DNA of 64,000 bases from Litsea cubeba (lineage: Eukaryota > Streptophyta > Magnoliopsida > Laurales > Lauraceae), in NCBI GenBank assembly GCA_012931725.1, contig CM022947.1, positions 24,706,731 to 24,770,730 on the forward strand, read 5' to 3'. The notes under the pieces were generated by a model. It ran no database searches. It had not been told where the DNA came from and saw only the letters and a program-made list of their open reading frames with translations. Below are positions 22,264 to 33,784 of this stretch, in pieces (the first letter of the stretch is position 1; each line of letters begins with the position of its first letter). The position numbers and the translations under genes were made by a program.

Positions 22264-23948
22264 TCAATAAAAAATGGTCTCCAGCCAAGAGTTCAGCTCC
22301 TTAAGCAAGCTTTTGGCCTCATCCGTCAAGGATTCCAAGGCACGCTTCTTCAGGAACCTGCCATGAGATGCTGGGGTGGGCTGTAACCCTTCTTTTGCAC
22401 TGGGAAGCTTCCCTCGAGCGGTTTTCCATTGTTTGTTCTCATCAGACTTCCTTTTGAGAACTTGATTGGCATCCGCAACTCGATGAATCAGAGCAGTCTC
22501 CCTTTCACGAGCCTTTGTTATTTCAGTCCACTTGGCAGCGACTTGTGCCTGCAGATGCTCAAGACGTTTCCTGGCCTCATCGACCTCCCTATCAAGGATG
22601 TTAAGGTCATGTGTCAGCCTAATGATGGTTATCTCTTCTAAGTTCCTCTCTCGGACTGCCTGCTTCTTGCTTTCTGTAGCCTCATCCAGGTCAGATTGAG
22701 CCTTATCCGCAGGGTCCAAGAACATCTCCTTGAAGAACTGATCGTCAGGAAAACCCATGGTCTCAAACCACTTGTCACCCAGCTCAATGATCCTATTAAC
22801 GATCGCCCTGGCATCTGTGACATCCAGACCAGCCTCTTCAGCATCACCAAGAATCTCACGCACATGCTGGATCATGCTAAATCCGGCTTCCAAGTGCCCA
22901 GAAAAGAGAGTCTCAATCCAAGAGCTCAGAACTCGCACCACCACCTTCTTCGCAAAAAGAAGAGATGGCCCAGCTGAAGATTCGCCCAACTCCGTTGGTC
23001 GGCTGCTCATGTCATCATCTGTTGAAAGAGTAACAAAAAAACTCTTTCCAGTTGAAGCTGCTCCTGCTCGGGAAGGAATCTCAGCGCGAGGAATCTCCTC
23101 AACATTGTCAAAGCTGGTCCCAGGAGTCTCTACCTCTGGATTAACCTCTGGCATCCCTTGCTCTGGAAGCGACGGACCCTCCTCTGTCACTTCAAAACCT
23201 GCCAAAGAAACACAAAAAGGTATGAATATAATCCTGTTTGAAAATCATTATCAGGGTTATTACTATAAAATACCTTCTTCGACGACTGGCGGAACACTCT
23301 CTTCCTCCATGAACTCATCGAAAGCATCATCAACATTTGCGTCCATCGATGGTTCAAAGTCATCAGAACCCTGTGGCAAGTCAGCTGACAAAAAAAAATG
23401 TGTTAGCAAACCAAGTCACAAACTCAAAAAAAAAAAAAAAAAAAGAGCAAAAGAAGTCGTACCAATTGGAGATTCTGGATCTACTCCAAAGTCCCTCGGT
23501 TCTTCTTCAGGTGCCTCGACAGGATCCATCACCACCTCATCGGTTGGGACCTCAGGCATCACCAAGTCTTCCTCTGCTAAAAAAAAAAGAAAAGAAACTT
23601 TCTCAAAAAAAGGGAAAGAAAACAAAAAAAAAAAAGAAAAGAAACTTTCTCAAAAAAAAGGGAGGGAAAGAAAACAAAAAAAAAGGGGGAAAAAAAAAGG
23701 GAGATGGCCCACAGGCCACGTGGCCGTATGGCCAGATCCGTACGGATCTGTCCGTACGGCCCACAAACAACAAAAAAAAAAGAAAAAGAAAAGAAAGCAA
23801 AAAAAAAAAACGTGTAAAAAAAAAAAGAAGCAAACACGTGAAAGAAAAAAAAAAGAAAAGAAAACGAAACAAAAATAAAGAAAAAAAGAACTTTATTTTT
23901 CCTACAATGGAGTTTTCTTGAAAAAAATGAGAACTTACTTGAAGCCAT
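22264..23948 (-). CDS. Antisense four-exon gene inside the Tat-like element, function unknown
   Basis: Predicted exons (minus strand): 23948-23939, 23576-23463, 23384-23274, 23198-22264; introns of 362, 78 and 75 nt. Every intron starts GT and ends AG with a T-rich stretch before the acceptor. Coding length is 1,170 nt, exactly 389 codons plus stop, in one frame across all junctions. Exon 2 has an alternative acceptor 3 nt downstream that keeps the frame. The product has an acidic N-terminal third (EEDLVMPEVPTDEVVMD; EFMEEESVPPVVEEG), a helical middle (SSWIETLFSGHLEAGF), and a heptad-rich coiled-coil segment (DREVDEARKRLEHLQAQ). It ends in TGA at 22264. It resembles in position the antisense ORF of Grande elements and, loosely, C-terminal parts of plant-mobile-domain proteins; neither is verified. 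Transposase, RT and nuclease motifs are absent. Confidence 0.75.
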
Positions 23949-24069
23949 TGATGGAGAAGAAGAAGAAAAGTCTTGTAGATCTTGAAGAAGAAGAACTCTT
24001 GGTCTTGAAGCCCTCTTGAGATTATTGCAAAAGAAAGTAATAAGAGCAAGAGATCCAACCTTCTCATTG

Positions 24070-24077
24070 CTTTTATA
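24070..24077 (-). promoter_or_regulatory. TATA box of the antisense gene
   Basis: TATAAAAG on the minus strand, in the context CTCTATAAAAGCAATG. It lies 121 nt upstream of the proposed start codon at 23948, which leaves a 5' UTR of about 90 nt. It is a canonical plant TATA box in the correct orientation and independent of the LTR promoter. Confidence 0.65.
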
Positions 24078-24277
24078 GAGGAGAGCAAACCAAAGAAGGA
24101 AAGAAGAAAGAGGTAAGTGTTACTAATTAGTAACCTTACCAAAAGAAAGAGATTAGAAAGATTCTTTCCTAAAAGAAAGATATCTTGAAGGATTTTCTCC
24201 CAAAAAGAAATCGATGACGGATTCTTTCCCAAAAGAAAGATATCTTGAGATATCCTATCCCAAAATAAAGGGATCAT

Positions 24278-25085
24278 GAGAGATTTTCTCCAAGTAAAGA
24301 TATTCTTAGATATTCTCTATCCAAATGAGATATTTTTGGATATTCTTTACAAAAATGACACCATATGAGATCTAAGCCATTTCAAAAGCTTAAGGTCCCA
24401 TGGGTTAGCCCATATGAGCCAGGTTTGACCACCTAGGCACAAAAAAAAAAAATATTTTGGGCTTTTAGTCAAAGAGAAATCCCTCTTACCAAGAGCATAC
24501 AAAAATGGTTCCATGCCTCTTTTGAGTTGATTGGACCATGCAAAAGAAAATTCCAAGCCCCATGAGCTTCCAAAAATCAAACCATCCAGCCTCATCTACC
24601 AAATTGAGCCAAAATCTTGAAATTGACATTCCACAAAAATCAAACCAAATCCTGGTCCCCTAACTTGCCACATACAGCCTGTTAGGTCACAAGACCAAAA
24701 CCAAAAACCAAAACCTGATCCCCTAACTTGCCACATACAACCTGTTAGGTCACAAGATCAAAACCAAAATTGATCCCCCAACATTCCACATACAGCTTGT
24801 TGGGTCACACGATCAAAACCAAACCCGACCCCCTAACCTGCCACATATAGCCTGTTAGGTCACAAGGTTAAAACCCAAATCCACATCCCTGATGTCATCT
24901 TCAAAACTTTGCCTCGAGATGGTACGTGATCCCTTTCACTACCATAAAATTCCCCTGGAAGCTCAAAAGGCTACAAATACCAAAAAGAAAGACTGCTCAA
25001 AGACTCTTGGTCAAGTCACAGGCTCTCCTTCGAAAATCTCTTCGAGGCACATCGACTACAAAAGTTAAGCAACTCGTCGCTGTAC
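24278..25085. repeat. 3' interior of the Tat-like element with a tandem repeat of about 60 bp
   Basis: Between about 24640 and 24870 four units contain the words CCCTAACTTGCCACATACA and CTGTTAGGTCACAAGA, with a period of 58-62 bp. Upstream (24170-24340) are degenerate direct repeats of CCCAAAAGAAAGATATCTTG. No coding content was recognised. Confidence 0.7.
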
Positions 25086-25099
25086 CTCGAGGGGGCATT
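25086..25099 (+). other. Polypurine tract of the Tat-like element
   Basis: CTCGAGGGGGCATT, directly adjoining the 3' LTR start at 25100. GAGGGGGCA-type tracts prime plus-strand synthesis in plant gypsy elements. Confidence 0.8.
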
Positions 25100-27637
25100 T
25101 GTTGACACCAAAAATGTCACTTTGCCTCTTCAAGATCCAAAGAGCTACATGAAGTCGCAACCTGCCATAAATAGGCAATGCTGCTTCCAAAAATCAAATC
25201 TTGTCAGAATCAAACAAAAACTGCAAGATTCTTCCAGACAACCAAAAGAGGAGTACACAAGAAGTTTCGGACCATTTCAAAATCATTTGGCCTAACTTCG
25301 CTTCTCCGACAGCCGAAAAGGAGCTCTCGGCGGCAAAAGCATCAGAGACACCAAATCTTCGATCAGGGCCGATGGATAGTCTCAAAATACTTCCAAAAGG
25401 CTCCACGTCAAGTTCCGAGTCAAACCGACAACGTTTGACCCTACATCAACCATCGGAAGCCAAATCAGGCCTCTCGGCGGCAAAGCTCTCCGGACCATGG
25501 TTTCCAAGACAGAGCCTATGGATCATCTTAAAATGACTCCAATAGGTTCCCTGTCAAATTTCAAGTCAATCGGACATCGGTTGACCGCACATCAAACCGC
25601 GACATCTTCATCGCGACAAAAAGCAAGTCTACTGGTGATAGGACCCCAAACGGCTTCAAAACTCAAACAAAAGCCTATGGTTGGTCTTATTTATTGCTCA
25701 GGAGGCTTCACACCAAATTTCAGGTCATTCCGACATCGTTTGACCCAGTTTCAGCTTCTGACGGAAAATCGGCAGTTCTACGCGACAAAGTCTTCGGCTT
25801 TCTCAGGAAATTGGAAACTTTGCAAAATAAAATGCAAGGATTCTCATCAGGTTTCCTACAAAGAAATCAGGCCAATAAATGGTCAAAATGTCAAGGAAAA
25901 GTACAGGAGAAAAAAGAATCGAAAAACAGCAAAAACGGACACAAAACGGGACAAAAAAGGGGGAAAACCCCCCCAGGGTCGCAGACCCCTGCGACTCTGG
26001 CCCAAGGTCGCAGGCCCCTGCGACCCTAGCCCAAGGTCGCAGGCCCCTGCGACCCTGGGCCAGGGTCGCCGGCGACCTTGGAGCCCGGGGTCGCCGGGAA
26101 GGCCCTGGAAACCCCGGTTTTCGCCGTTTTTTCGCGATTCGAAGAGCCCAGCCTCTGGTACTTTCCAAAATTCATGCTTTTGAGACACCAAGTCCTCTGA
26201 CATCTGTCCAAAACACGGGTCAATCATCAAGAGTATCGAAAACAATATTGATCGCCACCCGGTCAACCAAAAAAAGTGTGCTTTCTACCCGACCGATCGA
26301 GAAATCGACAGGACAGATGGCACCGACCCGCTGTTGGCAACAAACACCTGAAATTACATGGTCATCTGATGTCGATCTACATGAAGATCCATCGATGATC
26401 ATCGACAGAAGAATCCCAAAAGACGTGGCACGGCCCGCGACTCTTCAGCTGCTCGGCGACCACTTAATGCGATTAATTGACTAGCTTTATTACAGTCATT
26501 AATCCATTTCTTTGGACGGCCCAATCAGAAGCAAGCATTCGGGAGTTACAAGTCAAGAGATTCATGGCATTTAACCCATGAAACTCCTCCCATCATGGCG
26601 ATTAAAAGCGATTAAATGCCTTCAATCTCTTCCGGCCAATCAGAAGCCAAGAAAAAGGAGTTACAAAATAAACAATTCAATTTTGTAACTCCTCCCATTA
26701 TGCAGCTTTATGACAATCAAGGCTCATAAACCCTCCTAAATGGCTACCTAAAAGCCTATAAATAGGAGAGCTCTCCAAGAAGAAAACAGACAGAGACAGA
26801 CAGACACAGACAGACACAGACAGACACAGAGACAGACAGACAACGAAAATCACAGACAGAAGCACAGAAATCCAGAGAAAGGAAAAAGAGAGAAAACTCT
26901 GCGGAAGTTCTACACCGGCCACCGCAACAAGGTGACAAAAGTCCCTTGGGGGGTACCCCCCCCAAGGTCCTTGCCTTCTCCTCCTGCCTCCAATGGCTTA
27001 GATATGGATTTTCAGCCCGTTTACTCGGCTTTTTATTGGACATAGGACCTTCTTTTGGTCTTTGTCCTCTAAAAACCTAAGGTTATAGCCAAGCCAAGCG
27101 AATCAATAGCATCCTCTGTTCTCATCTGCATGGATGATGGCGAAGCCCACATATGGCTTGCGACCGTCAATCTAAACGAGTCCCCCACAATCTCCTGAGA
27201 AGTTAGATCCTCCTTTTCTTGCTTTTCATTGTAGTTTGTATTTTTTCAAAAGAGACAAAAATCACAATTCTTGTCTTTCATTATTGATAAGGATTGTAAA
27301 TCGGCTATAAACGCCAAAATCGGCTATAAACGCCAAAAAAATCGGCTATAAATGCCAAAAAAATCGCCTTTCACGGCAAACCAAGAAAAATGTCTCTTTT
27401 CTTAAATATATGTGCAATGGAAAACTTGAAAGAAGTTGATTTCCTTTTTACTTGCGAAGGTTGATTTCCGGATCACCACTTGTAATTCCAAGTAAAAATA
27501 GAAAATCTGGCACACCCACAAAAAAAAGAAATGTTGATGCACGCCTCTGCCCCCTGGTTACGAAAGGGTCGGAACCAAACGGACTCCCACGTCCGCCGAC
27601 CTCGGTAGGAACCGAGCATTTGGAGCGCGGTCCATCA
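25100..27637 (+). repeat. 3' LTR of the Tat-like element
   Basis: 2,538 bp, 73 bp longer than the 5' LTR. The gain comes mainly from three extra 29-bp GGTCGCAGGCCCCTGCGACC-containing units at about 25976-26085, partly offset by fewer CGGCTATAAACGCC units. By eye the remaining sequence differs from the 5' LTR at roughly 1% of sites. The TATA box is at 26757-26764. The LTR ends GGTCCATCA at 27637, before TSD TGCCT. Confidence 0.93.
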
Positions 27638-27642
27638 TGCCT

Positions 27643-27927
27643 CTGGTGGGGTCCTTTTTGCCATTTATCCACAGATGGTGAGTTTATGGCATGGCTTGGG
27701 TCGGCGCGGTATACCTCTGACTGGATCCGTCCTTTTTTGCTTGGAAGGGGGTCGGTCCGATCACTATCTGTGTATCGAACATATTCGACATCTAGGCCAC
27801 CAAAGTGGTTGACTACAGGATCCTTTCCCAGGCGTCTTCGTCGCCCTTTATTATGGGTTGCCTCTATTTGAGACTGAGATCGTCCAGCCTGGTGCTGTGA
27901 TCCTAGACCAAGCTCTTGATCTGCCAT
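27643..27927 (-). pseudogene. TR-GAG gag, N-terminal part, copy 1 (separated by the nested element)
   Basis: Starts MADQELGLGSQHQAGRSQSQ and runs to PHQR just before the Tat element. In copy 2 the same protein continues uninterrupted as HQRQGHDHQIRAPS (47417 downward), so the Tat insertion falls inside this reading frame. Methionine 27927 was chosen as the start because MADQ-type starts are typical of plant gypsy gags; an in-frame ATG lies four codons upstream. The open frame runs on into the LTR after 27638 with unrelated sequence. Confidence 0.8.
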
Positions 27928-27993
27928 ATCTCTCAGCAAGAAGAAGCGTTAGTGGATAATTTTCCTCCTTCGCTTCCCACAGACAGCGCCAAT

Positions 27994-28542
27994 TGTAAGG
28001 TCTAATTTTGATTGGTCCGAGGACTGGAGGTTAGCTCGGCTTGTCGATGGCGAGGTTGACCTTCCTTCGCTTTCGTATCAAATCTATTTTCCTAAATCAT
28101 AGAAAATCACCGTGAATACTCGATCGGGTGGTCCGACCGAGGATCTTCCGATGCTTAAGTTAGCCTTTGGAACCATGTTTTCGTTCTGATTAGAGTTGTG
28201 GTTCAAAAATTGCATACCTGTCATTTCTCTTCTTTTTTCCTTATATCCTTTTCATTAGTCCCTGGATTCTCTTGCCTCCATCTGCGCACGTTCACTCTTC
28301 CCCATCATGGTAGGCGGTAACTGTCAGGCTTTAGATTATAGAGCGTTTTTCTCCTCCCATTCAAGGCTCCATTACTTCTCTTCATGCCGGCCGTTAGTGG
28401 TCATTCATTTCCCCCTTTTCCTCTCTTCTGCCAGCTGTTAATGGTCATTCATTTCCCCATTTTTCTCTCTTCTGCCAGCTGTCCCTAGCACCTTTCCCAC
28501 TAAGGTATGTGAGAAGATCATGGGATATTTCTTTCCCCCACA
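27994..28542 (-). repeat. 5' LTR of the TR-GAG element, copy 1
   Basis: 549 bp. On the minus strand it is followed within 2 nt by a primer-binding-like TGGCGCTGTCTGTGGGAAG (27974-27992), which fixes this copy as the 5' LTR. Copy 2 has TGGCGCCGTCTGTGGGAAG at the same place, so copy 1 carries a substitution in the primer binding site. Confidence 0.87.
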
Positions 28543-28826
28543 GCAGTCAATTGAGCTTAGACACCTGCACGGGCATCGGACTCGATTAATTCTTACATTG
28601 TGATGTCCAGGTCATGTGGATTCCGTTGGGCAATTTTCACCTGCACACTCTTGAAAATCCAACCTACACATTAGGTTGATTTGATTTTTCTTAATAGCAT
28701 TAAATTTTCAGTCCTTACCTCCAAGTCAATATGGAATTGCAAGATTTTGCCTTTCAATTTGAGAATCATCTTCGAAAACTTACATATCCAATTACTTATT
28801 GACAATTATATATTGGTAATATTCAG

Positions 28827-29172
28827 GTGAGAACTAGTTCTCACATATTATATATGAGAACTTTTTTTGTGGGGCCCACATTAGGGGATGGGACCGGGGG
28901 GATGGAAAGGTCTATGTGAGACCACCCCAAGTATCAAGTTTGACCCCAAACCCATGAACCTAACCCTTCATATGTGGCCCCACAAGTTTAATGACTTCAT
29001 ATTAAAAAAAGAACATTCAACCATCGATCTAACGGTTCAGTCCATTCGAATGTGTGTTAATCCTTGTGATTAGAGACTATATGGGGTTCTTTATTGGTTA
29101 TTAGGTTTGGATGAGTTGCTAATTAAAGTCCACAAAAAAATTCTGATGTAATATGTGAGAATTAGTTTTCAC
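28827..29172. mobile_element. MITE with 24-bp terminal inverted repeats, copy 1
   Basis: 346 bp beginning GTGAGAACTAGTTCTCACAT and ending with the inverted counterpart ATGTGAGAATTAGTTTTCAC (two mismatches over 24 bp). The terminal repeat is itself partly palindromic (GAGAACTAGTTCTC). The interior is non-coding. Flanks share AATATT, but no clear target duplication can be defined, so I do not assign a superfamily. Also present in copy 2 at 48317-48662. Confidence 0.7.
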
Positions 29173-32100
29173 TTAAATATTTTTCATTATATTTTATATA
29201 TATATATATATCTATATATATGAAGCGAAATGGAAATTTGATTTTTGACCATTTATAACTATTTTGACAATCCCTTAAATCTACGAGAAACGTTTCCTCT
29301 CCAGGCCAACGTTTTCTCTTCTTCGCAGCCCTTTAACTTCGCACAAACCAGTCCTCTCTCTCTCCTGAGTCGCGATGCAATCCCTCTCTAGCTTCGGTTC
29401 TATATTTCTCTACATCTCTGCATTTTTTCCCACTCTTCATCTCTGCATCTTCCTTGGTGAGATTATGTAACTGGGGTCTGTTGTTGTTGAGATGTTGAAT
29501 AACTGCAGCATAAGTTTGTTGAAATAAGCATTAATTTACGCAAATGGGTTATGGACTTTTCCATGGTAATTTCTCTTCGGTTGAAATCCTGTGTCTCACT
29601 TCACCCATGCTTCCGGCAGTGATGGGAGTGAACTATGGGCCTCCAACTACTGAAATGGGAACCCTTTGAATTGGTTTTAACTGCTGAAATAGTGAAATGA
29701 AAAAGGTATTTTTAACTTTGAATTGTTACGCTGCACATGTGGAAAGCTGGTGTACCCAGGATTCAAACTCTGGTACATCAATCGCAACTCCCGACATCTA
29801 TTCGATATTGTTCCTCAAAGAAAAAAAATTTATCTCTTTCTCTCTCTCTTTTTTTTTTCTAGTTTTTTTTTTTTTAATTAATGGTTGTGCCGATCTCCAT
29901 CGACTTCTTGATATTATTCCTTTGGTTTTTTATTTTCAAAGTTTTAATTTGAATTTTCTTGGGTTTGCAGATCAGCTTCATGTATTGTCAGCTCTTCCAA
30001 GAGAAGTCTCAGTTCTGTCGAGCACACTGGTCATATTGGTTGGAGAGGGTATGGAATTTTATTCATTTTCTGAAGTGGGTTTTACTTATTGAAACAATAT
30101 AATAAACTTGAGAATGTCATTTGGATCTCAGATCTTGAATTAATCCATTTTTTTGTTGATTATACAACCTTTATTTTTCTTCAAAGAGTGATGTGTTTAC
30201 TCCTATGCAGAAGTGTGAGTTGCCAAATGCCTATAGCCTATAGGATCTTCATAAGTTGCCAAATGCCTATAAGATATTCACAGGTTAGCCTCTGTCACCA
30301 TGTTTGGCATTTCTATACTAAGAGTTTTACATGTAGTTTAAGCTTATGCATATCCTGTTAGCAATTGATTCTGAGTAAATTGTAAATGGACATGGAAATG
30401 AATGTGAATATTATATAAACATTTCTTTAGCTTGCTGACTGAAAATCCATGATTGCCTAAACACCCATTACCTTATGAAAATGAATGAGAAGAGAAAAGG
30501 ACACAAATTTTATGTTTTTCAAAGAAATGTTAAACTTTTATAGCAGATCCAACTCCTTCTTTTTTATTTAACCCTGACAAGTTCATGCAAATATTGGCAT
30601 ATTTTCTTAGAAAACCATAATATATTATTTAATTAAAAAAATGCATCGAGCTTTCTAAGTATTATTCTATTGTAAACAATTCTTATGTCATCTTGGTGGG
30701 CTTTACAAACAACATTCCAACCAAGGTGGGGACTTTCAGACAAATCACAATCATTCGTCCTTGAGATATATATATATATATAATATAATATAAGATGAAA
30801 GAAAGTTTGATATACTTATTATCCAGGGGCAGACAAAGTTGGAAAAAGTTGAGCGTCATTGCACATGCAGTCATGGGACTTGAGTTTATGGTTTCTTTTT
30901 TCTTTTTTCCTTTTTTTTTGTTTTGTTGCTTTTGATCAAAAGGACCTAAGAGAATTACACAGAGAATCATACATATGATTTTTTCATATTTTCTTTAATG
31001 CGGTGTTCTGAATACTGAAATATGAAATAAAGATAATGGAGTTTTTCATGTGATAGATGTCTAATGGAGGAAATGTTTATTTTATAAATTATCTTTCTTC
31101 TTCGCGCTTTTCACTGAATATGATGATGATGATCCAATCATATAAGATCAAGCTTGTAGATTACAATGAAATTGTACCCCAAATGGCTAAAACAGATATA
31201 TTCACTCTTTTTTTTTTGCTAAAAGACATATTTAGTTTGAATTCACACATAATGATGTTTGATTGTTTTGTTTTCATTGTTTAGCTGTATTTCTTTTTTA
31301 GTTGCTTGGTTGTTGTTGTTGTTTTTTTTTCTTTTCCGGCTAGACTGAGTTTTTTCTGTCTGTTTTGTTCAGATTTTTTTTCCATTTTTTAATTGGATCT
31401 TATTTTCTTTTCTAAATGAATTGCAATCAACTTTCTGTTCTCACTCAATATTTACATGTGGTCCTGTTTGTTGTTTAGATTACAAGATTTATAGATGACA
31501 TTACTCTCTTTTGTTGTTGTTATTTATCTTTTTCCTTCTTTTCTTATTTTTTTGAAAGGATCTTTTTCCTTCTCCTTTGCATCACATGCTCTGTTCGTAA
31601 AATCTTCAATATAGAAATGTAAGATTACATAGTTTTCAAACTTTTGCATGTGATATGTATTATTAAGTATTCAGAGGTTTTCATTTGGTCATTTTAGCTT
31701 TCTTCAGAACATTTGAAATTATTAGATCCCACATCTAAAATGTGGCTTATCAGTCTAGATATGAGCCCTTTAGTTGGTGAGTTATTGTTCCATCTAAGTT
31801 GATATCAGCATTTGGAACTCTATCTTTTTCCTTGCCACAACTCCTTTGGAGCCTCAGGTTATCCTCTTTTGCCCCTCTCTGCTACATATTTATCAGGTCT
31901 CTTCGCGTTTCAAGCATTGAGGGGAGTAGAAAGAAGAAAACTTGAAACATTCCAAATTGAACTAGAATCATTGACGTGTTATTAATTGCTCTGTTGCTGA
32001 TAAATGACCGAAGTATTAGGATTGCCTCATCCGTATGATTTTTGAGGCATGATCTAACCATGGTAGCCCATCATATCAAATCATTGGACCATGTATATGG

Positions 32101-33476
32101 TACATATCCTCAGGTCAATTTTCAAATCCTACCTCTTTCCAATCATCACATGAGGCTGTAAGTTTAAGTATTTAGTGAAACTCTTAATTCACTTTTCACA
32201 CGCCTTATATTGACATGCCTAATTTAGAGCACAACTATGGCAGTGTGTTAATTGGTGGGTCAAAAGTCCAAACAATATGAGCTATGAGGTTCATATTTCA
32301 TTTCAGATTGGTTTCCATTATGTTATACGGTTCAACTATACTTTTCATGTGGCTCACTATTTTTGCCAAATTTATATGCTACAGTAACATCCCTTGAGTT
32401 ATTGTTATGCTTATAGGCATACCTCTAAGCTCATGAACAACAGTGGGGTTACTAAATTTGGGCAGAGCAAAACGCTTTTATTGCGAAAAGTAACATAAAA
32501 TTGCACACAAGAGATTATGAATATAAAATATTTTAAGAATTTAATATCTGAATATTCTAAAAGCTATCTTGCATCTTGTTGGATTGTGTATGCACATTTG
32601 ATTAATATCTAGTTCCAGTCCTTTGAATCCTATTAGATCTGGCCCAAATGTAGCCAATTGGGTGATCTAACTCTAAACAGTCCATATTGTGAGAGATTAG
32701 GATGTCTAAGAATATGTGCATGATATCCAAGTTCATTGACAGTCCTATGATAGAGCCAAAAGCATAGTTTAAAGGCTCTATGGTATGAAACAGTGGGTTA
32801 CACTTACATGTAATGTGCTTTTTTTTTTTTGAATGGTTACTATCATTACATAAAGCAAACAATGGGTTACACTTACGTGTCATGTGCTTTTTTTTTTTTG
32901 GATGGTTACTTTCATTAAATAAAGCAAACAATGGGTTACACTTACATAGTTACATGTCATGTGCTTTCTTATAGATCCATCTTACTGTCTATGAAATTCT
33001 TTTGAAAATATTGTTTATTGCTCCTTATAATTTGTCTATTGTCCATCATATACATATTGCCTATGGATAATGGTTGTTCTTAGTTATCATTTTCTGTAAT
33101 GGATGTTGGAAATATGTTGCAAGTGGTTGTCTTTTTAGGGTGATAAATTGATATCATTGGTGAAGTTGAAAGTATGGAGAATTATGGAATGATATTGTAC
33201 ACTTAATTCATGTTTAGTGTTTTTATTTATTTATTTTTTGTGACAGAGAATCTTCGACCACTGGAAATGTTGCTGCTTGCATTACAAATATCACTGATTT
33301 TGACTATTGTTTTTGCTTCATGATTTTCCAGGCACAAAATTGATTGCTATAGATAAGATAATGAAGGGATTGACAGAAACAAATGACATGGATGTTTTGC
33401 GAATTGTTCTATGTTATTATTGGGAATGGAAAAAAAACTATTTTTATTAGATATTATTATTGTCTTTTTTCATGTT
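29173..33476. other. AT-rich non-coding sequence of the duplicated unit
   Basis: No recognisable coding region on either strand. It contains poly-T and TA runs (29840, 29870, 30765-30785), a GATGATGATG stretch near 31120, and three direct repeats of about 63 bp containing GCAAACAATGGGTTACACTT between 32780 and 32960. The matching sequence in copy 2 is 48663-53793, interrupted by the 816-bp palindromic insertion. GTTTT at 31270-31274 is the empty target of that insertion. Confidence 0.6.
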
Positions 33477-33481
33477 CTCAA

Positions 33482-33774
33482 TGACAGTATGAGAGATGGA
33501 AAACAGAATATGAATGTGATGAAATGTCGTGTCCTTTGAGGATCGACTAAGCTTCATATAAATAGGGGCTGAAGACCCTAATTACAATCAATTTACATAA
33601 TCATATCAAATCTAGATCCTAACAATTAGCTGTTCTAATTACAATCGTATCAAATCTAGATCCTAACAATTAGCTGCCAAACTTAGTATGCACATGAGGC
33701 TTTGACTAATGATACATATAAAGAATGGGCCTAAATGGGCCTTCGAGTTTGGGCTTGGAACACCCTTATTAACA
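33482..33774 (-). repeat. 3' LTR of copia element 2
   Basis: 293 bp. It contains an internal direct repeat, ATCAAATCTAGATCCTAACA (about 33605 and 33650). On the minus strand CCCCTATTTATATGAAG is the likely TATA region. Its five differences from the 5' LTR are single-base substitutions. Confidence 0.95.
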
Positions 33775-33784
33775 CCCCCCCACC

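Larger units (their letters stand above)
12655..27637 (+). mobile_element. Ty3/gypsy retrotransposon, Tat-like lineage, nested in the TR-GAG gag gene
   Basis: 14,983 bp, LTRs 12655-15119 and 25100-27637, exact TSD TGCCT (12650-12654 and 27638-27642). The uninterrupted target, CCCTGCCTCTGG, is kept at 47125-47136 in copy 2. The order protease/G-patch, RT, RNase H, integrase is gypsy order. Assignment to Tat rests on LTRs of about 2.5 kb, the large size, long non-coding blocks on both sides of pol, an RNase H segment containing DSQLIVNQMN after RT, and an extra antisense gene between integrase and the 3' LTR, as reported for Grande-type elements. Gag is missing, so this copy is probably non-autonomous. 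Confidence 0.9.
9355..28542 (-). mobile_element. TR-GAG-like non-autonomous gypsy element, copy 1, split by a nested Tat element
   Basis: LTRs at 9355-9956 and 27994-28542 share TGTAAGGTCTAATTTTGATT at one end and CACA at the other. They are flanked by an exact 5-bp target duplication, GCAGT (9350-9354 and 28543-28547). Coding sense is on the minus strand. Without the nested element (12655-27637 plus one TSD) the total is about 4.2 kb. The interior holds only gag and an aspartic protease; RT, RNase H and integrase are absent. That matches the TR-GAG type of non-autonomous gypsy element, which depends on enzymes supplied in trans. Confidence 0.88.

Noticed and set aside
22757..23921. Long + strand open frames rich in Lys and Ser (to about 373 codons)
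   Set aside because: They are the complement of the antisense gene and its T-rich introns; the Lys-rich tail comes from poly-A runs.
29697..30092. 131-codon open frame with a hydrophobic stretch
   Set aside because: The hydrophobic part is a poly-T tract. The segment after TTTGCAG could be an exon, but I could not identify it, so no gene is called.
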